Source: Utricularia gibba (lineage: Eukaryota > Streptophyta > Magnoliopsida > Lamiales > Lentibulariaceae). Taken from it: 64,000 bases of DNA. Shown in pieces: positions 27,201-39,852 of the stretch; position 1 is the first letter of the stretch, and each line of letters opens with the position of its first letter. The notes below the pieces were generated by a model that made no database searches, was not told where the DNA came from, and worked only from the letters and a program-made list of their open reading frames with translations. The stretch covers positions 558,001 through 622,000 of the forward strand of contig NEEC01000009.1 in NCBI GenBank assembly GCA_002189035.1. The letters are read 5' to 3'. The position numbers were made by a program, and so were the translations under genes.

Positions 27201-30200
27201 GTGATCTTTTCACCCTGCTTGCTGTTTACAAAGAGTGGGAGTCTCTTCCTGATCAAATGAAAAATAGCTGGTGTTGGCAAAATAGCATCAATGCCAAGTC
27301 CTTGAAGAGATGCCGGGAGGTTGTGTTGGAGCTGGAGACATGCCTCCAAAGTGAACTTAATATTATTGTGCCAACCTACTGGAGCTGGAACCCTCAAAAA
27401 GTTACTGAAAATGATAAAAAACTGAAAGATGCAATACTTTCATCCCTTCCTGAAAATGTGGCAATGTACTCTGGGTTTGATCATCTTGGGTATGAGATAG
27501 CATTGACAAGAAAGTATGTGAAATTGCATCCTTCATGTTCTCTTTTCAGTTTTGGTAATAGACCAGCTTGGGTTGCTTTTGGGGAAGTACTTTCTGCATC
27601 GAGTGAATATCTTGTCTGTGTTACTGCTTGTGAGTATGAATCTTTGCTGATGCTTCCTTCTGCTTCACAATATTGTATCATGGAAAGCCAACGGTTGCAA
27701 AAGAGAATTTTTTCAGGTTTTGGGAGTGTTCTGCTGAAGAAGTTTTGTGGCAAGTTTAATGGCAATTTGCAACGCCTTGTTTCAAGTGTTCGGTCGTCAT
27801 GCAATGACAACAAAATATATGTTGAAGTTAATGTTGATCAGAATGATGTGCATCTCTTAGCATCATCTCAGCACATGGAGAGAGCATACGACATTGTATT
27901 TGGAGCACTGGAATATGAAAAGAAGCTCATGGAAAATGAATGCATGATAAGATCTTTATATGACGTAGGGCCTACTGCAGTTGCCCCAGTTGCTCTATTT
28001 GGAGCAGGTGCTGAGATTAAAAATCTGGAACTTGATGGTAGATATTTGACTGTTGATATATTCCACTCCAACATCAACGCACTTGATGACAAGCAGCTCA
28101 TGGGTTTACTTGAGCGGCAAGCCTCAGGTTTTATTTGTAAAACCAGCAAGTGTTTTGGCATCGCTCCTGATGGTGAGGTGGACAAATGGGGAAATGTCAC
28201 ATTTCTTGACCCTGATGCTGCAAAGAGGGCTTCTGAAATAAAGGACTTTGAACTTTGTGGTGGATTGTTAAAGGTAGTTCCTTCCAGAAGCAAGGGAGCT
28301 GGTGATAGCAGAATGTTGAGGGTCCCTCAACTTAAAGCTAGCATTGAATGGCCTCGTAGATATAGCAAAGGGGTTGCTTTTGTGACATGCCATCCTGCGG
28401 ATGTTGATTCTCTGATAGAGGTTGTTTCCAATCGACAGATTGATGGTAGTTTTGTTTGGTGTGACAGAAGTAAAACCAGTGAAAACTCTGTTGTTATTTC
28501 TCGGCTTAGTAAGGAACTTTCAGAAGATGATATATCTAGGGAGTTAGGTGCTGTCACTGAAATACCTATCCTGTCTGTGAATCTCATGAGAGCAGACGTT
28601 GTTGATTGCCCTCCCCTTAAGGTTCTTCATGAGGCCATTTTAAGAGAGATTTCTCCTTTTTTTCGGGGACTTAACCCACAATCCAACTGCGTTCATGTTG
28701 AGGTCATTGAACCCAAAGAAATGGATTCCTTCATGAAGGCGACAATCACTTTCGATGGAGATTTACACTTGGCTGCAGCTAGTGCCCTTGAGCAGATTGA
28801 GGGAAAAACATTACCTGGACTGAAGTCATGGCAAAAAATAAGATGCAGACGATGGTTTCGTAGCTCTGTATCATGTTCTGCAGCAGTATATGATGCTATT
28901 AGCAAACAACTGCAGTCGATGATTGAAAGGATACGGCAGCAAAAGGGTACTTCTGAATCTACTACTTCTTACATGCCATGTTTTGCTCCTTGTCATGTTT
29001 TTGTGTTGTTAGCTTGCAATATATGGAATTCATCAAGAACATCTTTCAGTTGTTGAATTGTTGCCAGAAGTTATGTTTGTGCCCTGATGTTGCGGAATCC
29101 TCATTGGCAGGTGTCACATGCACTCTACTGGGGAACAGAATCGGTTTTTTTAGAGTGGATATATCTGCTCGTGCAACGAGAACAGTTGCAGAGGCGAGGA
29201 GACCTCTGGAAAAGCTTATGAGAGGGAGGATCTTGCAACACCCTGATCTTAATTCCCAAGTGCTTCAGATTCTTTTTTCACGGGATGGTGCCACGCTGTT
29301 GAAAATTACTCAACGGGAGACAGGGGCATACATCATATTTGAAAGGCAAAGCATGATTGTGAGAATATTCGGTTCTCCTGAAAAGGTACAAAAAGCAGAG
29401 GAAATGCTTGCCATAGGCCTTCTTGCACTGCATGAGAGCAAGCAACTTGAGGTCAAACTTCGCAACAGGTTTTTGCCTCTTGACATGATGAAGAGGGTAG
29501 TTCAGAAGTATGGACCAGACCTTCGCAGTCTTAAAGATGCGTTTCCTGGTGTTGAATTCTCTCTGAACGTGAAACGCCATTGTATTTACATGTCATGTGG
29601 CAAGGAGCTGAAGCAGAAGGTCGAGCGACTGATTTTCGACCTCGCCGACACATCCGAACACCAGAGCTCCTGCAAGGACTACGCCCCAGCCTGCCCCATC
29701 TGTATGTGTGAAATAAGCGATGCTTACAGGCTCGACGGTTGCTGCCATGACTTCTGCCGCTCCTGCTTGGTCGATCAGTTGGAGTTTGCAACTCGAAACT
29801 CCGACAGTTTTCCAGTCCGGTGTTCCAAGTATGGCTGCGGATACCCCATCCTCCTTGCCGACTTGAGAGCCTTATTACCAGATGAGCACAAACTGGACGA
29901 GCTTTTCCGGTCATCTCTGATAGCCCACGTCGCCGGCAGCGGAGGGAAGTACGCATTCTGCCCATCCCCGACTGCCCCTCCGTCTACCGCGTCGTGGACC
30001 CCGGCGAGCCGGCCTCCCCCTTTCTGTGCGGCGCCTGCTACTCGGAGACGTGCGCGAGGTGCCACAGTGAGTACCATCCCTTCGTGTCCTGCGAGAAGTA
30101 CAGCGAGTTCAAGGAGGACCCGGATCTGTCACTGAAAGAGTGGCGCAAGGGGAAGGACAACGTGAAGACCTGCCCGTGCTGCCGCTCCACCGTGGAGAAG

Positions 30201-30323
30201 GTCGACGGGTGCCACCATGTGGAGTGCCGGTGCGGGGCGCATGTGTGCTGGATGTGCTTGATGGCCTTCACCACCAGTGAAGACTGCTACGCCCACCTCA
30301 GGTCTGAGCACGAATCCATCTGA
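24297..30323 (+). CDS. DEAH-box RNA helicase with C-terminal RING-IBR-RING (DEAH11/DEAH12 type)
   Basis: This plant family fuses an RNA helicase to an RBR-type E3 ubiquitin ligase module. Exons are 24297-25163, 25749-26487, 26559-28946 and 29111-30323, ~1735 codons. The ATG at 24297 (MEQSKGRTWEKS) is the first in frame. The order is an arginine-rich N-terminus, a helical accessory region, Walker A GETGSGKST (spliced in at exon 2), the DEAH box VVDEAHERS, motif III MSATAD, motif V FATNVAETSLTIPG, motif VI QRAGRAGRT, HA2/OB-like regions with FCHPDGDLFTLL, a KH-like part, then RING1 (CPICMCEISDAYRLDGCCHDFC), IBR, and RING2 (CPCCRSTVEKVDGCHHVEC, HVCWMC). A single-base frame break at the C4 run 29966-29969, just inside the IBR, splits the open frame; the rest of IBR-RING2 continues in another frame to 30323. 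Read error is likelier than loss, since both sides are well conserved. Confidence 0.95.
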
Positions 30324-31199
30324 TATATCCCTTCCCTTCTCCCCGCCTCGCCCCTGTACACGCACCCGGTTCTGCAACTGTACAGCAAGGAATCTGTCTC
30401 TGGTTTGACACCAGAGCCGGATACCACATCCTCCCTGTGAATACGTATTATACGTTTACTTTGATCTGCTTCCATCCCCATTTTGATGTAAATAGTAATA
30501 TTTTATAAAAATAAAAAAGGATGGTATAAAATTTAATCGAAAATTCGAATTTTACCTGATTTAATCTGATTTCTTGATATTTTGAATTCGAATTGATATT
30601 CTTGATATTTTTCATCATATTTTTTTTATAATAGATTGAACTCAATTTAATTAATTATAAAAAAATTTTAATCCAAAATTGTAAATAAACTGAAAAGTAA
30701 GTTAAACGCAATTTTAGACATAAAACCTCCGTTGCAATACAAAAAATTCGTAAATTCGTGGTTAGGGTGGTTATATTGAACCAAACACTTATCTTTATAC
30801 TCATTTATTTAATTTATCGAATGAAAAATGTATTAATATTAATTATAACAAAATTAGTTGGGACCTACCATTGCACAATATCTAACGGGCTACCCGATCT
30901 TAATAAATGGGCCTTATATTGGGCCCAACAACTACGTGGTTTGAAGGGCCCACCCCAAAACATTAAAACAGAGAGAGAGAGAGAGAACTGGCAGCTGGTT
31001 TATGCATAGCGCCCGAGTCTGTGCTGCGAGGGAGCGCAGGGCCTAGGAATCATCAAGACTACATTTTTCTCGGCCACGAGGGTCCGCCAAGCCACGCTTG
31101 CCACCTACCTGGTTATTATTCGACGTGGGTATTTGTCAATGCCGTTCTCTTTATAGTGTAGTGGAATATTTGGGAATCTCCGAGTTCGTTGCCTCGTAA
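30324..31199. other. Intergenic region, PFK5 upstream
   Basis: The stretch is AT-rich to ~30750. From 30900 the PFK promoter side shows TGGGCC-type motifs (30908-30913 and 30919-30927, the second being palindromic TTGGGCCCAA) and a (GA)n tract at ~30970-30985. No gene is seen. Confidence 0.5.
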
Positions 31200-34100
31200 A
31201 TGGAGGCGCTTGCACCAGCGATCAAAGGGGTGGGCATTCTCCCGCTTCCGCTTCCTCACTCCCGTCGCTCTCTGCTTCCATTTCGATCTTTCCGGGATAC
31301 CAAACGGAAAGACACCGGGGCTGCTGCCGCCATCGTGATGAAAGTGGGAGCGGGTGTTGATTTTAGTGATCTCGATTGGAAGGCGAAGTATAAGCATGAG
31401 TTTGAGACACGTTTTCGCATTCCGCATATCTCGGACGTGCTTCCCGACGCCGCGTCGTACCCGTCTACCTTCTGTCTGAAAATGAGGTGTTTTTATTTGG
31501 ACTCGGAATTTAGAGTTAGAGAATGGGTTACGTTGTTGAGCTAATGCGTTGAATGTATTTCATTTTGACGATCACCATTGGATGAGCATTTGCTTCGGTT
31601 TTTTTTAAAAAGCTTCTTTTTTGTCCATTCTGTGTTCCCTGTTCCATATGTTTGACTTGAGTTGAGTGTTGGAAGACATCGCTTTCTTGATTCTTACGAG
31701 TGAAAAAACTGCGTGTTTTAGTCGAGCAAGTTAGCAACTTTGTGAGTCTTTGGATCAGTGGGAAAGGAATGTTTTTTTAATTAAAGATTCTTTGACAGGA
31801 CACCTGTAATTCCTGAATTTGAAAGGGGTTATCCGTCAGATGAGGAGTGGCATGGATACATCAACGATAATGACAGAGTCCTGCTAAAGGTTTGATCATG
31901 TTTTGGTAATTAGTGCCTTATGGAACTACCGTTGCTGCTATTAATATTGCATTCTACTTTTAAACTTGGTATGGTCACTTTTTAAACTGAAGTATCTGTT
32001 GGCCCTTTCTTTCAGGTGATAGATTATTCATCTACCGCATCTGCAGGTGCGGAGTGTATAGATCCAGATTGTACATGGGTTGAACAATGGTAACGTTTTC
32101 GACATTTACTAATTCTCATTGTCGAGAAATGCACGCACACTTTGCTGAGACCATGCCTATTTTTTCTGAGACAACTTGGTGGATGATGAGTCTAATAACA
32201 TGCAAATCATTTGATGTGTTGCGATGATATAGAAGATTTTTTTCATGGCTTATATACTCAAGAGTCGGTTCATGTAGAAAATTTCTTGAATTCTTCAGGG
32301 TTCATCGTGCTGGACCCCGAGAGAAAATATTCTTCAAACCCGAGGAAGTTAAAGCAGCTATTGTGACTTGTGGTGGCCTTTGTCCGGGTCTGAATGATGT
32401 CATACGGCAGGTAAGAGTAATATTGATAAAAAGAAGAACATGTCATGATCATGCATCAAGCCTTAGAAAGCAAAAGAACGTATTTTTTTATAGTTCTCTG
32501 AAATTCTTATTTGACATTGATCTTTAAGTTGCTCTTCGCTACTGCAGATAGTCATTACCCTTGAAATCTATGGTGTGGAAAAGATTGTTGGCATTCCTTT
32601 TGGTTATCGGGGGTTTTCCGACAGCAATTTATCTGAGATGCCTGTAAGCATATTGATTCCCAAGAGTTTTCTGAAGTACTCCTCCAACTGACAAATAACT
32701 TATTTTCAGCTATCAAGGAAGGTTGTTCAGAATATCCATCTTTCTGGTGGAAGCTTGCTTGGAGTCTCTCGAGGAGGACAATCAGTCAGTGAGATAGTGG
32801 ACAGCTTGACAGTATGTGCCTAAATTTGTTCCATTTTGGTCCGCACCCTGATTCTTAGCACGCTTGAGATTGCTATGTGCTGTTTTTCCACTTACATAAG
32901 GAATTTTTCAGGAAAGGGGGATCAATATGCTCTTTATTCTTGGGGGAAATGGCACTCATGCTGGTGCCAATGCCATTCATGAGGAGGTACTGGGATTAAC
33001 TTTCATGTTCAATTTACTATTGGTTTCAAATGTGATTTGAATTACATCCACCATGTGGGAAGGATGGAAAAAAAAACTTGATTCTTCTTTTCGTCATGAA
33101 TCAGATATGGTTTGGAATGATTTATAATTTTTGTTTTGTTACTTGTTAGTGCCGTAAAAGAAGAATGAAGGTTTCAGTGGTCGGCGTGCCGAAAACAATA
33201 GACAATGACATTATGCTAATGGACAAAACATTTGGTTTTGATACTGCTGTTGAAGAGGCACAAAGAGCTATCAACTCTGCGTACATTGAGGTTAGTTCAA
33301 TCCATTTTTTTCTTCTTATAGGATTGTCTCCAGGATCATTCTGTCTAGCTGTTAGTTCAGTTTTTTTTTTTTTCAAACTCCATATGTTTGTGATATGATA
33401 GGCTCACAGTGCTTACCGTGGCATTGGAATTGTGAAACTGATGGGTCGCAGCAGTGGCTTTATAGCTATGCATGCATCCCTCGCCAGCGGCCAGATTGAC
33501 ATATGTCTTATTCCAGAGGTACTACATTTGTAGGGAAACTCGCAGTTAAATTTGGTTATTTTCTCCATGCACTACGTGACAGTGTGCTTGTTTGTAGGTT
33601 CCATTTAATCTCCATGGGCCTCATGGGTCTTAAATCACTTGAAGTACCTCCTTGAAAGAAAGGGATCAGCCGTTGTTTGTGTTGCTGAAGGAGCTGGGCA
33701 GGTGACATCATAATCCAAACTTTTCGAACATTGCAATGAGCTCCTAAACTGATCTTGATGATTCACAGAATCTTCTTGAAAAAACTAATGCCAAAGATGC
33801 ATCCGGAAATGTTGTTCTAGGGGATGTTGGTGTTCATATACTAAAGGAGGTATGTTGCTGCACCTGTTTTTCATATTTCCAATTGAAGAATAAACTTGTA
33901 CCCTGAGCATAGTAATGCTTTTGAGCTTCCAGACTAAGAAGTACTTCAAAGATACCGGATCTCCAGCAGATGTAAAATACATCGATCCCACTTACATGAT
34001 TCGTGCATGCCGTGCCAATGCATCAGATGGAATACTTTGCACCGTTCTCGGCCAAAATGCGGTAAGCCAATCTTCTTCATTTGCTGACATTACAACTACA

Positions 34101-34317
34101 TTTGGAGGTTCTTGTAGGAGGCCCCCTGATCCACATTCCATGTTAACAGGTTCATGGTGCATTTGCTGGATACAGCGGAATCACAGTTGGAATATGCAAT
34201 ACTCACTATGTTTATTTCCCTATCCCAGAAGTCATCGCGCAGCCGCGAGTGGTTGATCCCAACAGCCGGATGTGGCACCGTTGCTTAACATCAACAGGGC
34301 AGCCAGACTTCATCTGA
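31200..34317 (+). CDS. PFK5: ATP-dependent 6-phosphofructokinase, plastid PFK5 type
   Basis: PFK phosphorylates fructose-6-phosphate to fructose-1,6-bisphosphate; the PFK4/PFK5 group is plastid-located. Thirteen exons, ~525 codons: 31200-31486, 31799-31889, 32016-32089, 32299-32410, 32548-32643, 32710-32811, 32912-32986, 33150-33290, 33402-33518, 33598-33701, 33769-33849, 33933-34061 and 34150-34317. The first ~50 residues ([20 protein letters not shown]...) are Ser/Arg-rich and acid-poor, like a transit peptide. Key sites are the nucleotide loop [26 protein letters not shown], the catalytic [21 protein letters not shown], and the C-terminus [18 protein letters not shown]. Exon 10 has a single-base break at GGG 33625-33627, which creates a premature TAA at 33631-33633. 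The downstream frame is fully conserved. Confidence 0.95.
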
Positions 34318-35705
34318 TCCACCAGGATTTAAGTTAGTAATGCTTCTCCTGAAGCGTACCACAGCACTTGTGTTATAATATAGGCCAGAGGAGATGGTGT
34401 CCCTTTTCTTAAGCCAACAACATCTGCCTGGATCATTGGAAGTGTATAGCATTCTTGATCAGCAGTGATAGCAAAGCTTACTTTCAGGATCCTTCAGAAT
34501 CTATTCTTGCAACTCCCATGTGAGAAAAACCCATTCATGAGACTCATGTGTAGTAGTAGTAGTACATTTCCAATAAATGAATGCAAAGCTGTCATCTGTT
34601 TTCCACGTTGTTTCACCTAAAATTACCATGGGCCTTCTTGTTTCAGTGCAGGGGAAACTTACATGACAGGTTTCAAGGAAGACATATGTCGTTACTGTTT
34701 TACCAGGAGATAGTAAATATTTGACCCCAAGCGACTGTGGAGAACTATCTACAGCCCAATTTTCCTTTTGAGCAGCAGTAATGAAACTCAGAAACAAGCA
34801 AAAAAAACTGACTATTACACCTGTGAGGAATCCAATCAGGGATTTCTTTTTGGAGTGAAATAAATGGAATGGATCGACTGTGTGGGTAAGACAAACGTGG
34901 ACTTGGGTCCCAAATGGATTCCCAATCTTAGTAGACAATGCACATACGTTCAATATTTATATAGTAGATTTGAATGAGTCCGGACAACGTAGTGACACAT
35001 GCACATTATTACTATATGGAGTTCTCAGACCAAAACCTGGAAGCGAATGAGGTGAATTCTTGTAATTGAAAAGACATGGCGAATTCAACTTTCACAAAAC
35101 TGTTAGCCCGTGAATATACACCTCTTTTATGACAAACTGCCAATGCAGCAGCAGGCATTAGCTGGTTCCCAGAACCAACATTCAATTCCTCTCTGCAAAC
35201 TCACCTGACCTTATGCCTTCATGACCCATCTCTTAAATTGCTGTGAACACAAATATTTTAACCTCCCCTTGCTTTGTTTATGCTTTTTTATTACACTTGA
35301 CATCAAACTCGCTTCATAACCGCAGTATATGAAACATGTGGTCCTGTGGATGTATTGACAGAGAACTCCTGAAAATATTACGTTTTTTCATGAATCTTTT
35401 TGTTACTGACTTCAAATTACTGAGTAGACTTTCAGTACAAATGTTACCACATTCTTCTGATCATGCTGCTCGAAAACTTCTGGTATGTAAGATATGAGAA
35501 CGTTCGTGTGTTAAATTCAGAACAGGCGCCCATGGAATGACCCTGTCATGTGATATGTATCATGCTGCAATCTGCATGAAGGAGAGGGAACTCTTTCATT
35601 TCTCAACTTCTCGTTATTCATTCTTACATGAACTGGTTTCAGTTTATTTTAGAATACCGGTCTCATTAAGCTAAGCTTGGTGTTTATCCACCATTAACTT
35701 CGGTT
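34318..35705. other. Convergent spacer PFK5 / cyclin D
   Basis: This is mostly 3' UTR and spacer. A minus-strand open frame of 150 codons (34953-34501) has one hydrophobic segment (SLIGFLTGVIVSFFCLFLSF) and a TATA-like TATATAAATA just upstream (~34958-34968). It lacks an early ATG and matches no family I know. I do not call it a gene. Confidence 0.4.
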
Positions 35706-37112
35706 TCACTCCAATCTCCTTCTCTTGGACTCCTGGCTACTGCTACTCGGCCGAGAATCCAAGCTGCTGCTCTCATCACTTTCATACATCAAGGATGTTG
35801 ATTCCAACACCGTCTTTGGACTCCTCAAATCCCTCGGCTCGTTGTCCTCGTCGGAGTAAGCCAACTGATCTGATATCAGACCTCTCATTCCCTTGGTTGA
35901 CACCATATCTTGGATGAGCTCAACGCACTTCTTCACTCTAATCTGCAAGGAAAAACATGGAGAGTTCAAATGGTAATGATAATACAAGGAAACGGCCTTG
36001 AGGGGACCTGCATTACTAATTACCATGTCTAGTAGTATTCCTGTGGTGGCTGAAGTGAACTTGTCAGTTTCAAGTTCTTGTGTTTCCATTGTGGCATACA
36101 AAGCTACAGCTGCAGCTATTTCCGATGGCCTGAATTCGAGGAACTCTAATCCTAAGTAAAAGAAAAACCAAAACCAAGATCAGCGGAGGCAAAAAGATGT
36201 AATTTTTCTGTCAACATCTCCCATTCTTTTGCCAACCTTCAACCGTGTTAGAGACGATTTGGAGTGATCTCCGGACGGCAGCCATACATGGAGCTTCACC
36301 GCCCTTTGCATTCCGAAGGAAGTAGCCGATGAAATCGAAGGGGGTCAGTGCTTTGATCCTCCATTTAAGTGTACTCATGATCAGTGTCTCCATTCTTTGG
36401 ATGGTTTTTGCGGCAAACAAGAATTTGGGCTGCCCCATCTAACAATGACAGGTTTGATCAATCCTATGAGATGTTCATCGGTCATCACTACTCTACTCTG
36501 AAAAAAAAATCAATTCTTTTTCGTAGCGGTTCCCACCTGTAAATCGACAAGATGGGGAATGGTAACCTCCTCTAGCTTTGCTGCTAGGGACAAGGAGGCC
36601 ACGGCTGTCAACTGGAACAGCCACTTTTTACTGAGTTCCTGTTGAACAGGGATTAAACCCACGTAAGGCATAGATGAACGGACTAGCAAGAAAAATCAAT
36701 AGGAAAACTCCACTTACAGGGGACTCGAGCATTGAAATGAAGCGATCAAAGGTGCGTACTGCCAAATACAAGCATGGATCTCCAAATCTGTAGCGACAAC
36801 AAACCTGCCAAGTTCATCAAAAGCCTTCAGTTCCTTAAACAAATCAGTGAACAAAACTGTTCTAAGGATTGACCTTAAACATCCATTCTAGAGCGTTTCT
36901 CCTCATTCTCTCATCCAACTCCGCCTCCCCGAATCTCGTAACATAATCATTTCTGGGCAAATGCTCCTTTTCCCTCTCGATCATCCAACCCACGGATTCT
37001 TCCCCAAACCCATCACTGAATCCGCTTCCCATTCACCCTCGTCGACAAAGTGCAACCCTTCATCGCAGAGGAGTCCTGCTTCCAGAGAAACGAAACCGGT
37101 TTCCTCGGCCAT
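35706..37112 (-). CDS. D-type cyclin
   Basis: D cyclins activate CDKA and drive G1/S by phosphorylating RBR. Six exons: 36874-37112, 36718-36804, 36537-36638, 36237-36438, 36024-36151 and 35706-35942, ~331 codons. The N-terminus MAEETGFVSLEAGLLCDEGL contains the RBR-binding LxCxE motif (LLCDE). The cyclin box follows with RRNALEWMFKVCCRYRFGD, LYLAVRTFDRFIS, LTAVASLSLAAKLEE and KTIQRMETLIMSTLKWR. The Ser-rich acidic tail (ESDESSSLDSRPSSSSQE) is PEST-like, fitting rapid turnover. A single-base frame break lies at ~37016-37021, between the LxCxE part and the cyclin box (SDGFGEESVGWMIEREKEHL). The subgroup (D2/D4 or D1-like) is not certain. A TATA box (minus-strand TATAAAT) lies at 37238-37244. 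Confidence 0.92.
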
Positions 37113-37420
37113 TGGAAGCAAGCCTTTTTCACGAAAAAGACACAAAACCCAGTAGCAGCATTGCGCTCCTCCTGCAAAGCCCAGTGACAGGAAAGGAGGC
37201 TGTGGGCTGTGAGGGAAGAAAGTGCTGAAATCCTCAGATTTATAGACAGTGAAGCCAAGGGGCGCTGAAGAGCGTGTTGTCTGTGAAAGAGGATCAGGGG
37301 AACAGATTTTGTGTTGTAGCTCTGTATCGCATTTGACCGACCGGTGAATATGCAAGAAATGGAAGGAAACAGACAATTTTCCAGTGGTCGTAAACAAGGC
37401 AACCCAATTTGCATGTAAAT
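37113..37420 (-). promoter_or_regulatory. Cyclin D 5' UTR and core promoter
   Basis: A minus-strand TATAAAT (37238-37244) lies ~126 bp upstream of the chosen ATG, consistent with a ~95-nt leader. Other open frames across this interval are shadows. Confidence 0.5.
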
Positions 37421-38955
37421 CCTGCTTCCTCCAAAAATTAATTACCTTCTCATTAACCCTCCCATCAATGTTAATTAATAATATATTTAAATTATTTACA
37501 TTAAAATTAAAAATATAATTGAGACATACATTTTATAAATATATATTTAAAATAAAGATAAAACTTCAATTAAGTAAATAATTTTCAAATATAAAATTAA
37601 AGAAATAATGTAATTATTTTACAAATCATGTATATATTAGAAAATAATCCATTATTTAATCAATGACATAAAGATTAAAGAAATGTAATAATTTATAAAT
37701 TTAATCAGAGAATCTAAATTTATGATTTTAAATTTAATAATATTTTAAACTTATAATACATAAATTTTATGAATAGATATTTAAAATACAAAAATAAAGA
37801 CGAAAAATTAATGTAAATGATTAGTTTTTAAAAATAAAATTGGAGAAAATGATATAATTATTTTACAAATTATATATATATATATATATATTGGAAAAAA
37901 TATATATCAAATAAATATAATTCTCTATATGTTTGTTTGAGGATATAAACATAATTTTTCCAAAAATTCCTATAATCTTCTCATTAACCCAATTAATTTA
38001 AATCAAATTGATGATATACTTGAATTATTTATAGTTAAATAAATAAATATTATGTGATTAAAATTTAAAGTACATGTTTGATGCATGCATTTTACAAATG
38101 TGGTATTCAAATTATGTATTTAAAATACATAAAAAATAGTATAACTTATTTGATTAAAAAAACTTCATGCAAAAAATATTTTTCAAAAATATGAATGGAG
38201 CGATGATGTAATTACTTTAATAATTAAATACATGCTTGCCAAATAAACATAATTCTCATTGCATATATATTTAGAGCCTTAGAAAATTGCTAAATATGTA
38301 GTTAGCATGCATTCCTTCTAAATTAGATTCGGGAAATCAGTTCATATAATATTTTTTATTTATTCTTAAAATATAAAAAAAGATGAAAAAAATAAATTTA
38401 GTATATTCATTACAAATGTATTCATGCAATAAACAATATTTCACCAGCCTTTTAAATGTTATTTTATTTTTCCACGTCCACAATGAAAAAGAAAATACTA
38501 AAATATGCTTGAAATCAAATTTTTGGGTATATTTTGTAATTTAAAGGTGTACTCTAGATTATGTAGAATAAAATTAGTTTTAAAATTATGAAAATAGATT
38601 TAATTTGAAATTCTAAAATTGTTTTATGGATAACATAAAATTATATTATAAAATTTAATAAAATAATTATATATTGTAAAGTTTAATATATTAAATTATT
38701 ATATAATTTAATGATATGATATAAATGTATTTTTAGAATAAATAAAAATAAATAGTATAATTTTTCTAATTAATCTCTTATTTAATTATTGAAATAGAAA
38801 TTAAATTTTTTTAATAATTTCTAAATTAAATTATATAATTTAAATTTATAATTTTATTGAAGATTAAAATCTTTAAAAATTAAATAGAATCACTTCAATA
38901 ACTAAATAAAACAGAACATATCACTGTTTTGTAAAATGGATTGTCTACAAACCAC
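37421..38955. other. Very AT-rich intergenic block
   Basis: There is no coding continuity. A (TA)n microsatellite is at ~37871-37891. Related AT-rich segments recur, for example 'ttaacccaattaatttaaat'-like runs near 37450 and 37985, suggesting an old local duplication or degenerate insertions. Confidence 0.5.
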
Positions 38956-38958
38956 ATT

Positions 38959-39022
38959 TGTGAGTTCGGACACAGGCCGAATTAGTTGAACCAAGTGGAG
39001 ATATTTTCGTGAGTTCGGACAC
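38959..39022. repeat. Direct repeat upstream of the GRP gene
   Basis: GTGAGTTCGGACAC occurs at 38960-38973 and again at 39009-39022, about 49 bp apart. Confidence 0.7.
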
Positions 39023-39059
39023 TCGTCTTGTTCAAAAACCTTTGTATTTACATTTTACA

Positions 39060-39223
39060 GAGTGCTTGCATGCAGTTGAACCACGCGCCGCCACGTGCCA
39101 CCGTCGAAACCGCTTCACCTCCTCAACTAAAAACCTCTTGGTCTATAAATTTACACACATTCGTTGCATTCTAACGCATTCTGATTTTTCTGATTGGAAA
39201 ATATTCCTCTCCCGGAGCTGGAG
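39060..39223 (+). promoter_or_regulatory. GRP promoter: RY motif, G-box/ABRE, TATA
   Basis: Visible elements are GCATGCAG (RY-type CATGCA, 39069-39074), CCACGTGCC (G-box core CACGTG, 39092-39097) and a TATA box ctataaat (39143-39150). G-box plus RY is a pairing known from ABA- and seed-responsive promoters; use here is inference. Confidence 0.55.
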
Positions 39224-39852
39224 ATGAAGGCGAAGATTCTCTTGTTTGTCGTTGGCTTAGCTCTCGTGGCTTCCGCGGTGGCTGCCGTGGAAGCTTCTGG
39301 AAGCGAGAAGAAGAAGGGAGTTGCCCAGGAGGGAAAATCTGGTTTGCTGAGTTTCATTACATTCGGGATTTTTTTTTCTTTTTCTTTTCTGGTTGCATTC
39401 GAAATTTGCGGACTGCAGGAAGTGAGATGAAGCCTGATGGTTACGACGGCGGGAAGGGTGGCTACGATGGCGGGAAGGGTGGAGGTTATGGGAAAGGCGG
39501 AGGCTACGACGGCGGGAAAGGCGGAGGCTACGACGGCGGGAAAGGCGGAGGCTACGACGGCGGGAAAGGCGGTGGTTACGACGGTGGGAAAGGCGGTGGT
39601 TGTGGCGGGAAAGGCCCATGCACTGAGAGCAAAGAAGAGATTAAAGAAGGTGAGAATTGACAGTCGAATTTCGAGGTCACTACTCTGTGTGTACATATAT
39701 ATACCTGAGCACTGAGGATACACGCAGGCAAAGATCATTACGGTGGCGGCGGGTACGGCCATGGCGGTGGCCACGGTCATGGGGGCGGTCACGGCGGCTA
39801 CGGCGGCGGAGGGTATGGGCACGGCGGGAAAGGAGGGGGCCATGGGAAGTGA
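39224..39852 (+). CDS. Secreted glycine-rich protein with GGYDGGKG repeats
   Basis: Three exons, 39224-39341, 39419-39649 and 39728-39852, give 157 residues. The N-terminus MKAKILLFVVGLALVASAVA is a clear signal peptide. A short basic/acidic segment (GSEKKKGVAQEGKSG) follows, then four near-perfect 8-9 residue repeats of the type GGYDGGKG, then a single-Cys pair region (GGCGGKGPCTESKEEIKEG). Exon 3 encodes a Gly-His-rich tail (YGHGGGHGHGGGHGGYG...GHGK). Without splicing at 39650 the frame would end at 39660, dropping the His-rich tail. The family is the cell-wall/apoplastic GRP class; the repeated His could bind metal, but that is conjecture. The repeats also create long antisense open frames that are not genes. 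Confidence 0.88.

Noticed and set aside
34501-34953. 150-codon minus-strand frame with one hydrophobic segment
   Set aside because: No ATG near its start, no known family and it lies in the PFK5/cyclin D 3' spacer; noted only as a possible relic.
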